Below, one piece after another: positions 1 through 10,178 of a stretch of DNA of 64,000 bases; the first letter of the stretch is position 1, and each line of letters opens with the position of its first letter. Origin of the DNA: Cladopsammia gracilis (lineage: Eukaryota; Cnidaria; Anthozoa; Scleractinia; Dendrophylliidae); assembly GCA_022457155.1 (NCBI GenBank), contig JAJGOT010000287.1, positions 84,501 to 148,500 on the forward strand, in the 5' to 3' direction. The position numbers were made by a program, and so were the translations under genes. Under the pieces are notes generated by a model, which was not told where the DNA came from, did not search any database, and was given only the letters and a program-made list of their open reading frames with translations.

Positions 1-384
1 AATCTCAAGGTCCTTTTACAGCCAGTTGCCAAGTACTATTTAGTTGGCACTCTTTTAATTAACTGCCACACATGTGTGTATGGTTCACTCACTGGTACTT
101 ATTTTGATTTGGAGCCCCCATCATTGGAAATATACTTATCAAACCTTTAGATCAATTTAATTGTGAATACTCCTTTGTAAACATATACATGCTCAAGATG
201 GCTAAACGACAGTTCAAGAATACAGCATTTAAAATTAGCTGTTTGCTGAGTTAGAACAGAAAATAAATAAATAATCAACTCTGCTTTGTGGTCTTATAAT
301 GGTTACTGTTTCCATAATTTAAACCTGCACACATCTCTTAACAGCTATAAATTAAACATGTCAGATCAGTCTAATAGAAGAGTT

Positions 385-1895
385 CTACATCTTTTCCTTT
401 AACATCTTCAGAAACATTCTCCTTTCTTCTAGTTCTAGTTTCAGCCTCTCTTTTCTTTCTGCAGCCTCCTGTTCAAACTTTTTATTCTGCAGTTGCAGCT
501 CCTCAGACTTCAGTTTAAGTTCTTTTTCTTTAAGGTCTGCTTTTCTTTCGTTTTTCTTTTCAAGCATCTGCACAGCAGAAAGTCGGGTTGCTCTCTTGCT
601 TGTTACCTTGCCTTTCTTGGCTGTCAGTGAAAAACAAAAATGGCAATTAATGAGGGAGTGGCCATTGTTTGTTGTTTTTTTAAAGGGCTGGGACAAATTT
701 TATGAAAAGTCGTGAAAGCAGCAGTTTCTGAACATTTTCCTGTGAACCTGAAAAATGTAGACAAACGGAAGGAGAGGGGCTTATTAGAGTTGAGAGCATT
801 ATTGAAACTTTAAAGGGCTCACAATCACCCCCTTTCCCTTGTTTCAATATTTCCCAATTTTTCATTTTTGAGGTTTACACTCCCAGTAGTCTCTGTGACA
901 TGATAGGATAGGATAGGATAGGATAACTTTATTTAGACACGGTAAACTCATCAGTACAACTATAAAAACCTAATTAATACAAAATTATTATAAAATATGT
1001 AATAGCTAGAACTACATTACTAAAATTACCCTAAATAATCAATAACTATACAACAATAATATTAAATGCGAAATTTAAAAACCTGCTTTACATGAGTGCC
1101 GTGTGTAAAAATTCTGAATTTTCATGACGAGAAGAAACGCTCGCAGCCAGCCCGGAATGCTCTAAGGGAGTCAGCCTGCCGCAACTCGATTGGTAAGTTA
1201 TTCCAAAGAACTGCTCCAGAGTAACTAAAGCTATTTTTCAGAACATTCAGCTGATTATTTAAACATCCAGTTTCCATTCTGCTAAAAACTCACCAGGTAG
1301 TTGTTATTTTTTGCTACTTGGTACCTGTGCTGACTAATTTTTTTTTATGTTTCTTATTAGAGGTTCCAGAGGGGTGGGGTGGGGTGGGTTGGGGGGGGGG
1401 GTTAAATGCTATATTTTATAGGAGATAAATCGCATTTTGCATGAAAATCAATATATTCTACATTTGGAGGGAGCATTTCTAGAGGGGCGGGGGGTCTTTT
1501 GATGTCATTGGGGCATGGATAGTTTTTGGAAATAAATATTTCTATAGCCACCAAATGACAGGACACCCTATATCATGATATGAATACCCACCTCTTTTAG
1601 AACCACTGCCTGAAGTACTGGTACTTTCAGACTCGTAATCATCATCATTGCTAGTATACTCATCATCATCACTACTACCCTCTTGTCGTTTACGCTCTAG
1701 AAAAGATTGAACAACAAAATGGTTTAAAGCAAAGCGCATTAGAAATGAGATGTTGATCCCCCTTGTAAGGGAGTCAGGATCTTGAATAAACTTTTTTCTA
1801 TCTTTAAGTAAATTTTCCCATGTTAGGCCAATAGTTACCCTGGTGGGGGTATAGGTACTTTGTGCACTGTCCAGTTGGGTATAAAGCATACTCAT
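385..1895 (-). CDS. Two-exon gene, acidic/serine-rich N-terminus and coiled-coil C-terminus
   Basis: I read two exons on the minus strand: 1895-1592 (starting ATG, encoding MSMLYTQLD...) and 620-385 (ending TAG). The donor after ...SGSGSKR (AAAAGAG|GTGGGT) leaves one base, and the acceptor (TTCACTGACAG|CC) supplies the other two, so the reading frame joins perfectly. The coding sequence is 540 nt, or 179 residues. Exon 1 ends in an acidic, serine-rich tract (about residues 73-100). Exon 2 starts with a basic patch (KKGKVTSKRATRLSAVQ) followed by about 60 residues rich in E, K, L and Q that should form a coiled coil. Such tails are common in MADF/Myb-SANT-like proteins of transposon origin, but no DNA-binding domain is visible here, so an upstream exon may be missing. 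Function unknown. The intron contains a LINE 3' fragment. Confidence 0.5.
899..1290 (-). mobile_element. CR1/L2-like LINE 3' end with (GGATA)n tail
   Basis: On the minus strand, about 1285-1111 encodes a typical LINE reverse-transcriptase C-terminus, including the LWNNLP box and an ending of ...AFRAGCERFFSS followed by a stop. The 3' end runs into a short tandem tail, (GGATA)n on the plus strand at about 901-925. The element is 5'-truncated and lies in the intron of the 385-1895 gene. Confidence 0.7.
1371..1402 (+). repeat. G-rich tract, potential G-quadruplex
   Basis: Runs GGGG, GGGG, GGGG, GGG and an 11-G run lie within about 32 bases, separated by single T or TT. The sequence satisfies the usual four-run G-quadruplex pattern. 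It lies in the intron of the 385-1895 gene, on the non-template side. Confidence 0.5.
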
Positions 1896-2119
1896 TGGGA
1901 TATTTTATTTCCAAGTTTTGATCGAATCTCTGAAGGGTTTTTTTCCTCCTAGGAGGTACCAAAATGTAGTGTTCCATTTAACTTTCAAAGGCAGGGAGTC
2001 CATGAATAATTTTAAGGGGTCAACAGGTTGTGGATCTATCTAAATCTTCTCAAGTTAGCCATTTGATTTGTTAGGTCAGGAAGCCAGCCTTGTCGGGTTT
2101 TTGACCCGAGACCCCTCTC

Positions 2120-3316
2120 TTATCTGGAACACTGATAAATGGGTGTGGCTTTTGCTCGATCATGCAGAGCAAATATATCCTGTTCATTGGTTGAATCAAG
2201 AATACCATCTTCTTCCATGAAAACAAAGAGGTCTCTGTAAAAGGCAGATACAACTCTATTAACCTCTGCCCATAGACGTTCAAGTCTCTGGTTATGGACA
2301 CTACGACCAGTGATGAAACTTCCTCTATTGAGCCCTCTGTTATGAATCATAAAACGAGCTACATCAACATTTTCAACCCCTCTATCACCTCTAACACGGA
2401 AGGGGAGCCCAAATTCTTGTGTACTATTAACAAAGCACTGTAATACTGTGTTTGCCAGGTTATTCGTAAAACACTTCAAATACACAATAGCCCTACTGAA
2501 CCCATCAACACAACCATGCAAAACAAATCTCCAATGAATGAGCTTGTGGTTAGAGTCTATGTGCCACAGGTGATTAGGTTTCTTGACATTATACAGGCGA
2601 CGCTGAATTGATGATCTTCGCCTAATTGCACGATTAACAGGATCAACAGTCTGCAAAACTTGTCGAATTTTCCATCGTTGAATAAAAATACCACGACCTC
2701 TTAAGGCTCCCCGTATGTAGGACTCACCTGAAAAGGGAGTCAGGTGTAACACATCCCTTATATTCCATTCTAGTTCTTCATCTGTAATGTCAGTGAAAGA
2801 ATCTTCAAATCCATACTCAAGCCTTCTCCTATAAAGAGTTCTGGGGCTTACGCCAAGACATTGTGCTATGGCTGTCCACTGCATACCAGTATTTCTAAGA
2901 ACTTCGATATGCTCCTTTGTAATAATGTATCTTGGTCTCCCACCAGAACTTTGGCCTTTAGAGGGCTCCCTCCGAAACACACTGCATGCATCGATGTTAA
3001 AGCTCGTAATTTTGTTTCTCAAATCTTGAAGAAGCTCCCAGAGGGAATATAGAACATTTTGAAACATTTCCGTCAATGCTTGACAGCCTTGAGAATTGGC
3101 GAGAACTAAAGAAATAGCAAGAACAATTTGGACTTGCCCTTCCAAGCGGTCGTACAGATACTCAGCATACCTGGGGTTCTCACAGGCTCTATTCTGTTCT
3201 ATTTGCGAAACACACTCTTGAAGAGACAAAATGAAGTTCTCTAAGTCTTCATCGTGTGCTCTCACTAATTTATGATTCCATAACAACACGACGACAGTAA
3301 GCAGCAGTATAAACAT
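2120..3316 (-). CDS. Integrase-core (rve-like DDE) protein
   Basis: A 398-residue single-exon ORF on the minus strand starting at ATG 3316. The N-terminal ~125 residues are helical, of unknown type. A helix-turn-helix follows (about 130-165, ...[16 protein letters not shown]). The region from about 240 to the C-terminus has an integrase catalytic arrangement: D in [11 protein letters not shown] in [10 protein letters not shown], and E in [12 protein letters not shown]. Proteins with this HTH plus integrase core are multi-copy in fish and cnidarian genomes and are usually annotated as integrase core-domain proteins of transposon origin. The last ~10 residues ([10 protein letters not shown]) look out of frame with the family, so the C-terminus is probably truncated. 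The first 20 residues are hydrophobic, but a nuclear role makes a signal peptide unlikely. Confidence 0.65.
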   Translation of the reverse strand: MFILLLTVVVLLWNHKLVRAHDEDLENFILSLQECVSQIEQNRACENPRYAEYLYDRLEGQVQIVLAISLVLANSQGCQALTEMFQNVLYSLWELLQDLRNKITSFNIDACSVFRREPSKGQSSGGRPRYIITKEHIEVLRNTGMQWTAIAQCLGVSPRTLYRRRLEYGFEDSFTDITDEELEWNIRDVLHLTPFSGESYIRGALRGRGIFIQRWKIRQVLQTVDPVNRAIRRRSSIQRRLYNVKKPNHLWHIDSNHKLIHWRFVLHGCVDGFSRAIVYLKCFTNNLANTVLQCFVNSTQEFGLPFRVRGDRGVENVDVARFMIHNRGLNRGSFITGRSVHNQRLERLWAEVNRVVSAFYRDLFVFMEEDGILDSTNEQDIFALHDRAKATPIYQCSR

Positions 3317-3413
3317 TGTTATAATGAAACGACAGAACGTCCGCCATTAACAACTTCTTTCTATGGGGAAGGGCTGCTGACCAGCACTGACTGTGATCAT
3401 CTCGAGGGGCATC

Positions 3414-3745
3414 ATTTCTCGATCGATGAAAAAAATTCTCGATCGACAAAAAAATTCTCAACCTGTAGAAATATTTCTCGATCGATGAAAAGATTCTCGA
3501 TCGACAAAAAAAATTCTCAACCTGTAGAAATATTTTTCGACCGATGAAAAAGTTTTCTCGATCGTCCAAAATATTCTCAGTCTTGAAAACTGTTTTTGAC
3601 TGATACTAACGACTTTTGGACTATCGAAAATATTTCTCGATTAACAAAACCCTTTTTTCGACCGGCACTAAAGATTTTTGGACCATCGAAATATTTCTCG
3701 ATCGACAAAATTATTTCTCAATCAACAAAATATTTTTCGACCACT
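3414..3745. repeat. Degenerate minisatellite with CGATCG cores
   Basis: Two near-identical 59-bp units lie back to back (about 3417-3475 and 3476-3534), followed by progressively diverged copies to about 3745. Each unit is built from shorter ~20-bp blocks of the form TTCTCGATCGAYRAAAA plus AACCTGTAGAAATATT. The core TCGATCGA is palindromic. Long frames through it on either strand are by-products of the repeat. Confidence 0.75.
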
Positions 3746-3756
3746 TTTGTCCAGTA

Positions 3757-4216
3757 TGGCTTTCCATAATTTCTATCCTGATTGGAAACAACTGTCCCAG
3801 AGCTATCCGACCAAGAGAAATAGTTGCCGGTGAAGATGATGAGCCGTACGCTCAAAGAACTGTACTGTGTTGGGGAGTGATTGGAAGAGTCTGCAAGTCG
3901 AGTGAAGAAGAGGATGGAGACAAGGGTGTGTGTAATAGAGTTGCAGTTTCAGAAATTCATGGCCGATTTGTGTTTTCTACGAAGGCTAAAGGGATTATTG
4001 ACCCAGAAAGTTGGTGATATAGTCATCTCTAAGGAGAGTGAGGGAGTGTGCAACAAGTGGCCACTTGGCAGAGTAGTGCAGGTTTATCCAAGTGAAGACG
4101 GATTCGTCAGAAAGGTCAAGTTGCTGATGGCAGATGGAAATTTACATGATCGTGGCAAATGCCAAAGCCCGCCGTCATATCCAGACAGACCTATACACAA
4201 GCTCGTTCTCTGTTGA
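3757..4216 (+). pseudogene. Internally deleted BEL/Pao retrotransposon pol
   Basis: One frame (3760-4014) encodes a segment typical of the Pao-type aspartic peptidase region (DUF1758-like): LIGNNCP, then REIVAG and PYAQRTVLCWGVIG. A different frame, from about 4005 to the stop at 4216, encodes the C-terminal domain that follows the integrase in BEL/Pao elements (DUF5641-like): VGDIVI..., WPLGRVVQVYP, RPIHKLVLC. The reverse transcriptase, RNase H and integrase core expected between these domains are absent. The copy is therefore internally deleted and cannot be autonomous. A probable 3' LTR follows at 6001-6391, beyond a Penelope-like insertion. Confidence 0.65.
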
Positions 4217-4436
4217 CTGCAGATGACCTTCACCAGGAGACCAAAGAAGTCCCCATCGAGGAGCCAGCAAAGAGGACTTGAAAAGCGTTACAGAAGGGTT
4301 ATTGACAATGAACATTGCGGTGAACGTTTAAGTTTAATTAATTTCGTAAAAAGGGTTGTTGTTGTTCATCGTGGTGAACAGACTAGTAAAGAAGTATTTT
4401 TTCGTTTGTCTCACGATGTAGTCACTTCTGATGTGG

Positions 4437-4480
4437 ATCGCGACGTTTCGACTGCATACTGCCAGTCTTCTTCAGGCGAT
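4437..4480 (-). ncRNA. Hammerhead ribozyme-like motif, left PLE repeat
   Basis: Read on the minus strand: stem I strand ATCGC, core CTGAAGA, one extra A, stem II GACTG/CAGTC (5 bp, loop about 8 nt), core GAAAC, then GTC (predicted cleavage site) and the second stem I strand GCGAT. Stem III reduces to AC/GU without a loop, as in minimal hammerheads thought to act as dimers. Hammerheads in PLE repeats are an established phenomenon. Activity of this copy is inferred only. Confidence 0.55.
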
Positions 4481-4587
4481 GGGGTCGACTGGTTACGCGT
4501 CACCTTATGAAGCACGATGTTCTGCTGTGATTGGTTGGTTTTCAACAGCTGTGACTGGCGCATTTTGATCCTCGTTGTTTCGGCGAA

Positions 4588-5697
4588 TTGTTCCCTCCTG
4601 TAGCCACACTACAGAAACTGGAGAACGATACTACCCTTGCAGACCGTACGACACTAACGCCTGCTCAGGTTGCTGACCTCCTGACTTTCGTATTGAGATC
4701 CACATACTTCCAGTATAACGGATCAATTTACGAACAACAAGAAGGCGCAGCCATGGGGAGTCCGGTTTCCGCTGTTATTGCCAACCTCTACATGGAGAGC
4801 TTCGAGGAACAAGCAATAACTACATCATCCTACAAGCCTAGGATCTGGAAACGCTACATAGATGACACCTTCACCATTCTAGATCGCGCAATCGTCGATA
4901 GCTTCTTACAGCATCTAAACGACCAGCAGCCTTCCATCCGTTTCACCATGGAGACAGAGAATGACAACAAACTCGCCTTCCTCGACACCGCAGTTTCAAG
5001 AGAACCCGACGGCCGCCTCACCACCAGCGTATACAGGAAGCCTACACACACTGATCAATACTTAGCGTATGATTCACACCACCCGCAATCAGTAAAACGC
5101 GGTATTGTCAAGTGTCTTTACGAGCGCGCCAAACGTCTCGTAACGAGACCCTCTGTTATCTCCAAGGAGAAAAAACATCTGTCATCTGTTCTTGTTTCTA
5201 ATGGTTATCCTTTTTCTTTCTTGCAGAAACTTACCAAGACCAGAAAACCCAACACCAGTACTGAGCCCACGACCGAGTTCAAATCTACTGCGGTTTTACC
5301 TTATGTCAAAGGTCTGTCCGAACAACTTCGCCGCTGCCTACAACAAGGCGTACGCGCTGTTTTCAAGTCGGAGACTGCACTTAGATCACACCTAGTACGG
5401 CCTAAAAACGCTGTTGACCCGACTAAACAAGATGGCGTGGTTTACAGAATCCCCTGTGAATGCGGTAAAGTTTATATCGGCGAGACTGGAAGACCTATTC
5501 AAGACAGAATAAAAGAGCATGACCGAGACATCCAATTCGCCCGTACACAGACCTCCGCCGTTTCAGAGCACGCCAACAACACCGGACACCACCCGCTTTG
5601 GAATGAAGTAAAGTTTATTGATCGTGATCCTCATTGGTACACACGCCGGGTCAAAGAGGCGATCCACATAAGACTTAACCCTAACAACATCAACAGG

Positions 5698-5750
<53 letters not shown>

Positions 5751-5799
5751 CAACAGGAGAGCCGTACGACTACGGACCGCCGAGGGAACAATTCGCTGA
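4588..5799 (+). CDS. PLE reverse transcriptase (partial) - GIY-YIG endonuclease
   Basis: An open frame of about 400 codons with no ATG at its 5' end; the first codons overlap the left inverted repeat. RT motifs seen are GAAMGSPVSAVIANLYME (primer-template and motif B region) and WKRYIDDTF (the YxDD catalytic box). The upstream fingers and motif A are absent. A linker leads to a GIY-YIG nuclease with GVVYRIPCECGKVYIGETGR (GIY and YIG boxes with the CxC zinc-binding element typical of PLEs) and a downstream IKEH. RT plus C-terminal GIY-YIG is diagnostic of endonuclease-positive PLEs. No internal stop is present, so decay seems limited to 5' truncation. The coding end runs into the right inverted repeat. 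Confidence 0.8.
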
Positions 5800-5898
5800 A
5801 TCAACGAGGATCAAAATGCGCCAGTCACAGCTGTTGAAAACCAACCAATCACAGCAGAACATCGTGCTTCATAAGGTGACGCGTAAACAGTTGACCCC

Positions 5899-5942
5899 AT
5901 CGCCTGAAGAAGACTAGCAGTATGCAGTCGAAACGTCGCGAT
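5899..5942 (+). ncRNA. Hammerhead ribozyme-like motif, right PLE repeat
   Basis: Mirror copy of the motif in the left repeat, on the plus strand: ATCGC (stem I), CTGAAGA core at 5904-5910, stem II GACT...AGTC (4 bp; the fifth pair is lost to a G-to-A change relative to the left copy), GAAAC at 5930-5934, GTC at 5935-5937, and GCGAT closing stem I. The predicted cleavage point is after 5937. Confidence 0.55.
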
Positions 5943-6000
5943 CCACATCGGAAGTGACTACATCGTGAGACAAACGAAAAAATATTTCTTTAATTAATTT

Positions 6001-6391
6001 GTTTAATATTTAGCAACTGTTCGAGTATCGAACTGTTAGGCTTGGAGACTTATGTAAGTTTACTGTTTTTCTTTTAACTGCATGTACACAGTTGAGAAGC
6101 CATGTTACTGCAGCGGTACTGTAGTAAGACGGCTGATGTCACCAATTTGCTTGGTGACTGATCATGCTGCTTGGGAACCGTTCATCCCAGCTCAAGCTGC
6201 CATGTTTTCGTTGTGATCACAAGTGTGATTCGTTCAGTTTTTCATGCATGTAATCCTCCAGTCATCCCCTTATGTAAAGGCGAAGTAAGTTGTTATCTCA
6301 AGAATAAAGTGTGCTCTTGTGAATAACAACGGTTTTTATTCTCGTCGAAACTCCTTCGGATGCCACAAGTCGTTGCGTTCAGGGGCAGCAA
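6001..6391 (+). mobile_element. Probable BEL/Pao 3' LTR
   Basis: Sequence between the PLE and the next LINE fragment. It follows the BEL/Pao pol C-terminus once the PLE is removed, contains an AATAAA polyadenylation signal (6303) and ends near ...GGCAGCAACA. The exact 5' edge is not certain (candidate TG at about 6018). No matching 5' LTR is present in the window, so this is inferred from position and composition. Confidence 0.45.
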
Positions 6392-6392
6392 C

Positions 6393-6840
6393 ATACATAC
6401 ATACATACATACATTTATTCAAAGCATTTAGACAAAGATAAATACAAAGAATGCTTTGGAAAAGGGAGTTTAAGAGGTTTGCCATATGTAAAAACCTCCC
6501 TAAAGAAAAATCTCAAAAAATATTCTATAAATATTAAAAAATCTAAAAATCTAATGTTAAAAATTTACACACAAAGAGGTAGTTAAGAATAAAACTAATA
6601 AGAAATAAGAAAATACTACGAGATATTTAAAAATGATCCTAAAGAACGCTTAAAACATGCAAGATTTCCCGCCCCGGCAACCCACTCAGGTAAATCGTTC
6701 CATTCTTTTACAATTCTAACAAAAAATGATTTGTAACAGTTACAACTAGATGCTTTAAATTTTAACTTGTAATTATGGTTGCTCTGTAAAATGATGCAAC
6801 CAATACTACGAATAAGGTTATACAATTATAATACCATTAG
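6393..6840 (-). mobile_element. LINE 3' end with (ATGT)n tail
   Basis: On the minus strand, 6825-6616 encodes a LINE C-terminal block (…CYKSFFVRIVKEWNDLPEW...FKRSLGSFL). It is followed by non-coding sequence that ends in a tetranucleotide tail, (ACAT)n on the plus strand at about 6393-6413. 5'-truncated. It abuts the BEL/Pao LTR. Confidence 0.65.
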
Positions 6841-7747
6841 TTGCTTTTGACTGTGAAGTTACATGAGAATATCTATAGATTTAAAAACATCAAAGTAGAC
6901 ATTTGAGAAAAATTTGTATCATATTTTCAGTTTAAAGGTGCAGGAGTTTATTTTCAAAGAAAATACCCTTATTACTTTACGTCTGTTTAACAATAAAAAT
7001 AATTATTGTTAGGTCATTGTATTTGTCATATATTCTAAGAAAGTTGGTGAACTCAGGTGGCATAAAGGTAACAACTGTATGATATATTTGTCTTTTACAG
7101 CTTATTTTTGGGCGGTTCTACAGTGGATCATCAGCATGTGACGGAACCTCCCTATTTACACTACAAAATCTTGTTAACTGGCGTGATGTTGTTTCAGATG
7201 CCCAACACAAGCATATACCATGCAAGAGATTCCTAAACACAGTACCAGATGCTCAAATTATTGCTGCTGGGCTCAGATTCTTTGGAATGAAGAGTGTTAA
7301 AGACAAGCCCACTATCAATGGTTTTAGTGAGAGTATGAAGGAAAGGATTAAGCCCCTAAAGCAGAAGTGTTTGCAAAGCACTGTGCTGAAGTTTATTTCA
7401 ACATATATTGTTGATATGGAACTGTACACAAAGCATTTTAGTGATATCAATTCACTACAAGAATGGGATGACAACACAAATGGCCAAAGGGCTATTCAGG
7501 AAACAATGTTTTTCTAGATCTTGACTTAGAGCATGACAATCATTCCGTTACAGAACTTCTCAAAGCCTTAGGTGTAAATGTTAATGAAACAAGTGTAAAT
7601 AGAATTTGTAGAGCTTTCTTTGTCATTTTAAATTTGCTTCAAAGGCTGGACAGTGACATGGATGTTTGCCACAACTCTGCAGAACACACAAAGAAGAATG
7701 TGCATGGAGATCTTATTACTATTGTTGTTGCTCTTGTCGCTGAGGAT

Positions 7748-9145
7748 AGGGAGCTTACGAATCGACGACTTTCGCACGACGACGACGTTGGATTGCGTGA
7801 CATGCCTACTGCGCATGATTTTGTGGGCAGTTGTGAGCGTCGAGCCAAAGTCAACGACGTTGTTTTGAGCAAATTGACGTCGTCGCCAAAACAGCAGAAT
7901 GTGAAGTGAGTTTTCAAAGTTTTCTCTCGTTAATTCAGGGGATTCTGCCAGATAATTCAAGAATCACATCAGGGAGATGTTCTTGACATAAATGTTTCTG
8001 ACTTTTTGTCAGTTTTCATTCAAGTAACGCCCCAAAATATCAAGTAGAAATATGGCAAGTGAAACATTAATGAAACTCCAAGTGACGAAAAGTAAGGATG
8101 AGATTGCTGAATGAAAACTCGTTTATGTTAATCAAACCTTATTGAAGGATAAGACATTTGCATTTGTTTAACGAATTTTCAAAGAAATTAAAAGGGGTGT
8201 ATATTTTATAGTCGGGTCTATAGTTAAAAATAGGAAAATAATTTAGTGGCAGCCGGGACGGGAAGCAATACACGCTGCTAGATTTCAAAAAGTTAAGCTT
8301 GTAATTCGATGAGGTTTTTTATTCTTGTCCTGAGTAATCTTTTAGCCAGCCTGAAGTTGTAGAAACACAAATTTGTCTCGGCTTTTCTGCTATGCGAGCG
8401 AGCAGATGATCTGTATCACATTTGATTTATAGGGACATCTTACATAGGCTTGTAAATGTCGGGCAATTTTCGTTTTCTAAGCTTTGTCCATTTTTGGTCG
8501 CTTCGGCTGTTAGGATAAGTCTGCCGTAGATATTTCGCCTTTTAAACAATTCACTTGTCCAGCTGTCCAAGAGATCCAACACCGCCCAACGATTTGTGGC
8601 TGTCAGCGAGCGCAAGCAGAGCAGAGCAGAGCAGAGCAGATGATCTGTATCACATTTGACTTATAGGGACATCTTACATAGGCTTGTAAATGTTGGGCAA
8701 TTTTCGTTTTCTAAGCTTTGTCCATTTTTGGTCGCTTCGGCTGTTAGGATAAGTCTGCCGTAGATATTTCGCATTTTAAACAATTCACTTGTCCAGCTGT
8801 CCAAGAGATCCAACACCGCCCAACGATTTGTGGCTGTGGCCGGTCTAAGAGCACGTTATAACATAGCTAGTAAATTCAATTGCCCGAGCGTGCTTCATAT
8901 TCCCATTGTGCACACTGAAAACGTCAGCAAACAATTGCCTCGAGAAAAAAATTTTCTCCGCAAGTGACTTCGGCATTTTGCATTCAAAAACGGGGGAAAA
9001 CTTCAGAACAAGCCTGCCACGCGCCCACCAACGTCATCGTCTTCATTAGGAATCGTAAATTCAAATTTCTGCAGGACAGCGACGCGGGACTATGACGTGA
9101 CCCAACGGCGTCGTCGTGCAAAAGTCGTCGATTCGTAAGCTCCCT
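7748..9145. mobile_element. Non-autonomous DNA transposon with ~35 bp inverted repeats
   Basis: The left end begins AGGGAGCTTACGAATCGACG and the right end is its inverted copy (...CGATTCGTAAGCTCCCT), with similarity over about 36 bp and weaker similarity further in. It is flanked by GAT at 7745-7747 and 9146-9148, a candidate 3-bp target duplication. No transposase is visible inside, only short frames. It contains an internal direct duplication (8401-8837). Confidence 0.7.
8401..8837. repeat. 203-bp direct duplication with (AGAGC)n spacer
   Basis: 8401-8603 and 8635-8837 are nearly identical (a few substitutions), separated by a short (GCAGA)n microsatellite at about 8612-8640. Both lie inside the 7748-9145 transposon, so the duplication may have arisen by slippage at the microsatellite after or before insertion. 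Confidence 0.85.
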
Positions 9146-9273
9146 GATGTCTTCACAAAGAAGCCTGACAGAGTACTTTTTAAGTTTTTTCATAATTGTC
9201 CTCATGATTATTTGCAACTACTAAATACCAGTACTTTATTTAAATGGATAATGATCACAAGAGAAACATTTTA

Positions 9274-9641
9274 GGTGCCGATTACATGGCGAAATTCAGC
9301 CCGGTCAACCGGGCTGAAATTTCGTGGTGATTACATGGCAAATTTCAGCCTGGGCTGAGATTTCACCCGGGTGCCAAGTTTCAAATTGCACCGGAAGATC
9401 GATAACGAGAATCAAAATGGCGTAACTGCAAATGTCCAAATTCACTTTTCAGCCTGGGCTGAAATTCTGATGCTGAAAATTCCAGCCCAGTTTCAAATTT
9501 TCAGCCTGGGATGAAATTTTGTTCATGTAATCGCTAACTTCATTTTAAGAAGATTTATTTCGGAAGCCGGGCTGAAATGTCAGCCCGGTCAACTAGGCTG
9601 ACATCTCAGCCCGGGCTGAAATTTGCCATGTAATCGGCCCC
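9274..9641. mobile_element. PIF/Harbinger-type MITE
   Basis: Terminal inverted repeats start GGTGCCGATTACATGGC (left) and GGGGCCGATTACATGGC (right, reversed). They are flanked by TTA at 9271-9273 and 9642-9644, matching the TWA target and GG-starting ends of PIF/Harbinger elements. The interior is packed with inverted copies of AAATTTCAGCCYGGGCTGA, so most of it can fold. No coding capacity. Confidence 0.75.
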
Positions 9642-10013
9642 TTAGACATAGATATCAATTACTATATTTCACTGAAAGTATTTAAATATGACACTTAACA
9701 ATTCTGACTGTACAGTAACTCTGTAATATTATTATCAAAAACTGTGTGGTGCTCAAAAGTTTAGGTGCAAGTTTAATTTCTTTATTTACACTACACAATC
9801 TTCATTGTACACAAATGTACATGAAAAAGTATGTAGTACTTATCTCAGCTAACCAATTTAGTTGTTAAATATCTTATTTCTTAAGTACCATGTACATGTA
9901 GCAACAATTGAAAAAAGAAAAAAAAATTCAAAGGGCATTTCATTTGTTAACAAATTTAAAAAGCGGTGTTCAGAGACAATAATGTAAAACCTAATGCTTA
10001 ATGCACATATACC
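9642..10013. other. Non-coding interval
   Basis: AT-rich sequence with no convincing exon, repeat or RNA gene that I can identify. Confidence 0.4.
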
Positions 10014-10178
10014 TTATAATGATTGCTCCTCTTCTGGGTATCCATGCATATCTGCAGTGAAAATATCACTTGGAACAAACATAAAATCACTGTCATCAGT
10101 TTCGTCACTCCATAAATCAAAGTTTGGTACTGTAAATAAAGAATCGTGTTGCATCTCATGATCATCCCCTTCAAAATT

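Larger units (their letters stand above)
4345..5988 (+). mobile_element. Penelope-like element (PLE) with inverted terminal repeats
   Basis: A 1.6 kb retroelement flanked by a 12-bp direct repeat, TTTAATTAATTT, at 4333-4344 and 5989-6000. About 210 bp at each end are inverted repeats of one another (left about 4387-4596, right about 5781-5993), as expected of PLE pseudo-LTRs. The body encodes the C-terminal half of a reverse transcriptase plus a GIY-YIG endonuclease. The 5' part of the RT is missing, so the copy is 5'-truncated. It sits in the 3' part of a BEL/Pao relic, between the pol C-terminus and the 3' LTR. Confidence 0.8.
7101..9274 (+). pseudogene. Spliced gene exon(s) split by a DNA transposon (DUF6589-like?)
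   Basis: An acceptor (TTGTCTTTTACAG) precedes an open frame beginning LIFGRFYSGSSACDG and containing TSLFTLQNLVNWRDVV, then IIAAGLRFFGM. This pattern resembles the C-terminal part of DUF6589 proteins, but that is from memory and uncertain. The frame stops at 7514 just after a T5 run (7509-7513); a +/-1 shift there opens the next stretch (DLDLEHDNHSV..., to GAT at 7745-7747). A 1.4 kb transposon interrupts at this point. After it, the same frame resumes at GAT 9146-9148 (DVFTKKPDRVLFKFF...) and ends at TAG 9272-9274. So one coding exon carries an insertion and one frameshift. Function unknown; the gene is probably dead in this copy. Confidence 0.5.

Noticed and set aside
3240..3316. Hydrophobic N-terminus of the integrase-like protein as a signal peptide
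   Set aside because: An integrase-type protein acts in the nucleus; the hydrophobic stretch is short and probably incidental or due to a wrong start.
3270..3569. 99-codon minus-strand frame rich in Phe, Arg and Ile
   Set aside because: It is a translation of the CGATCG minisatellite.
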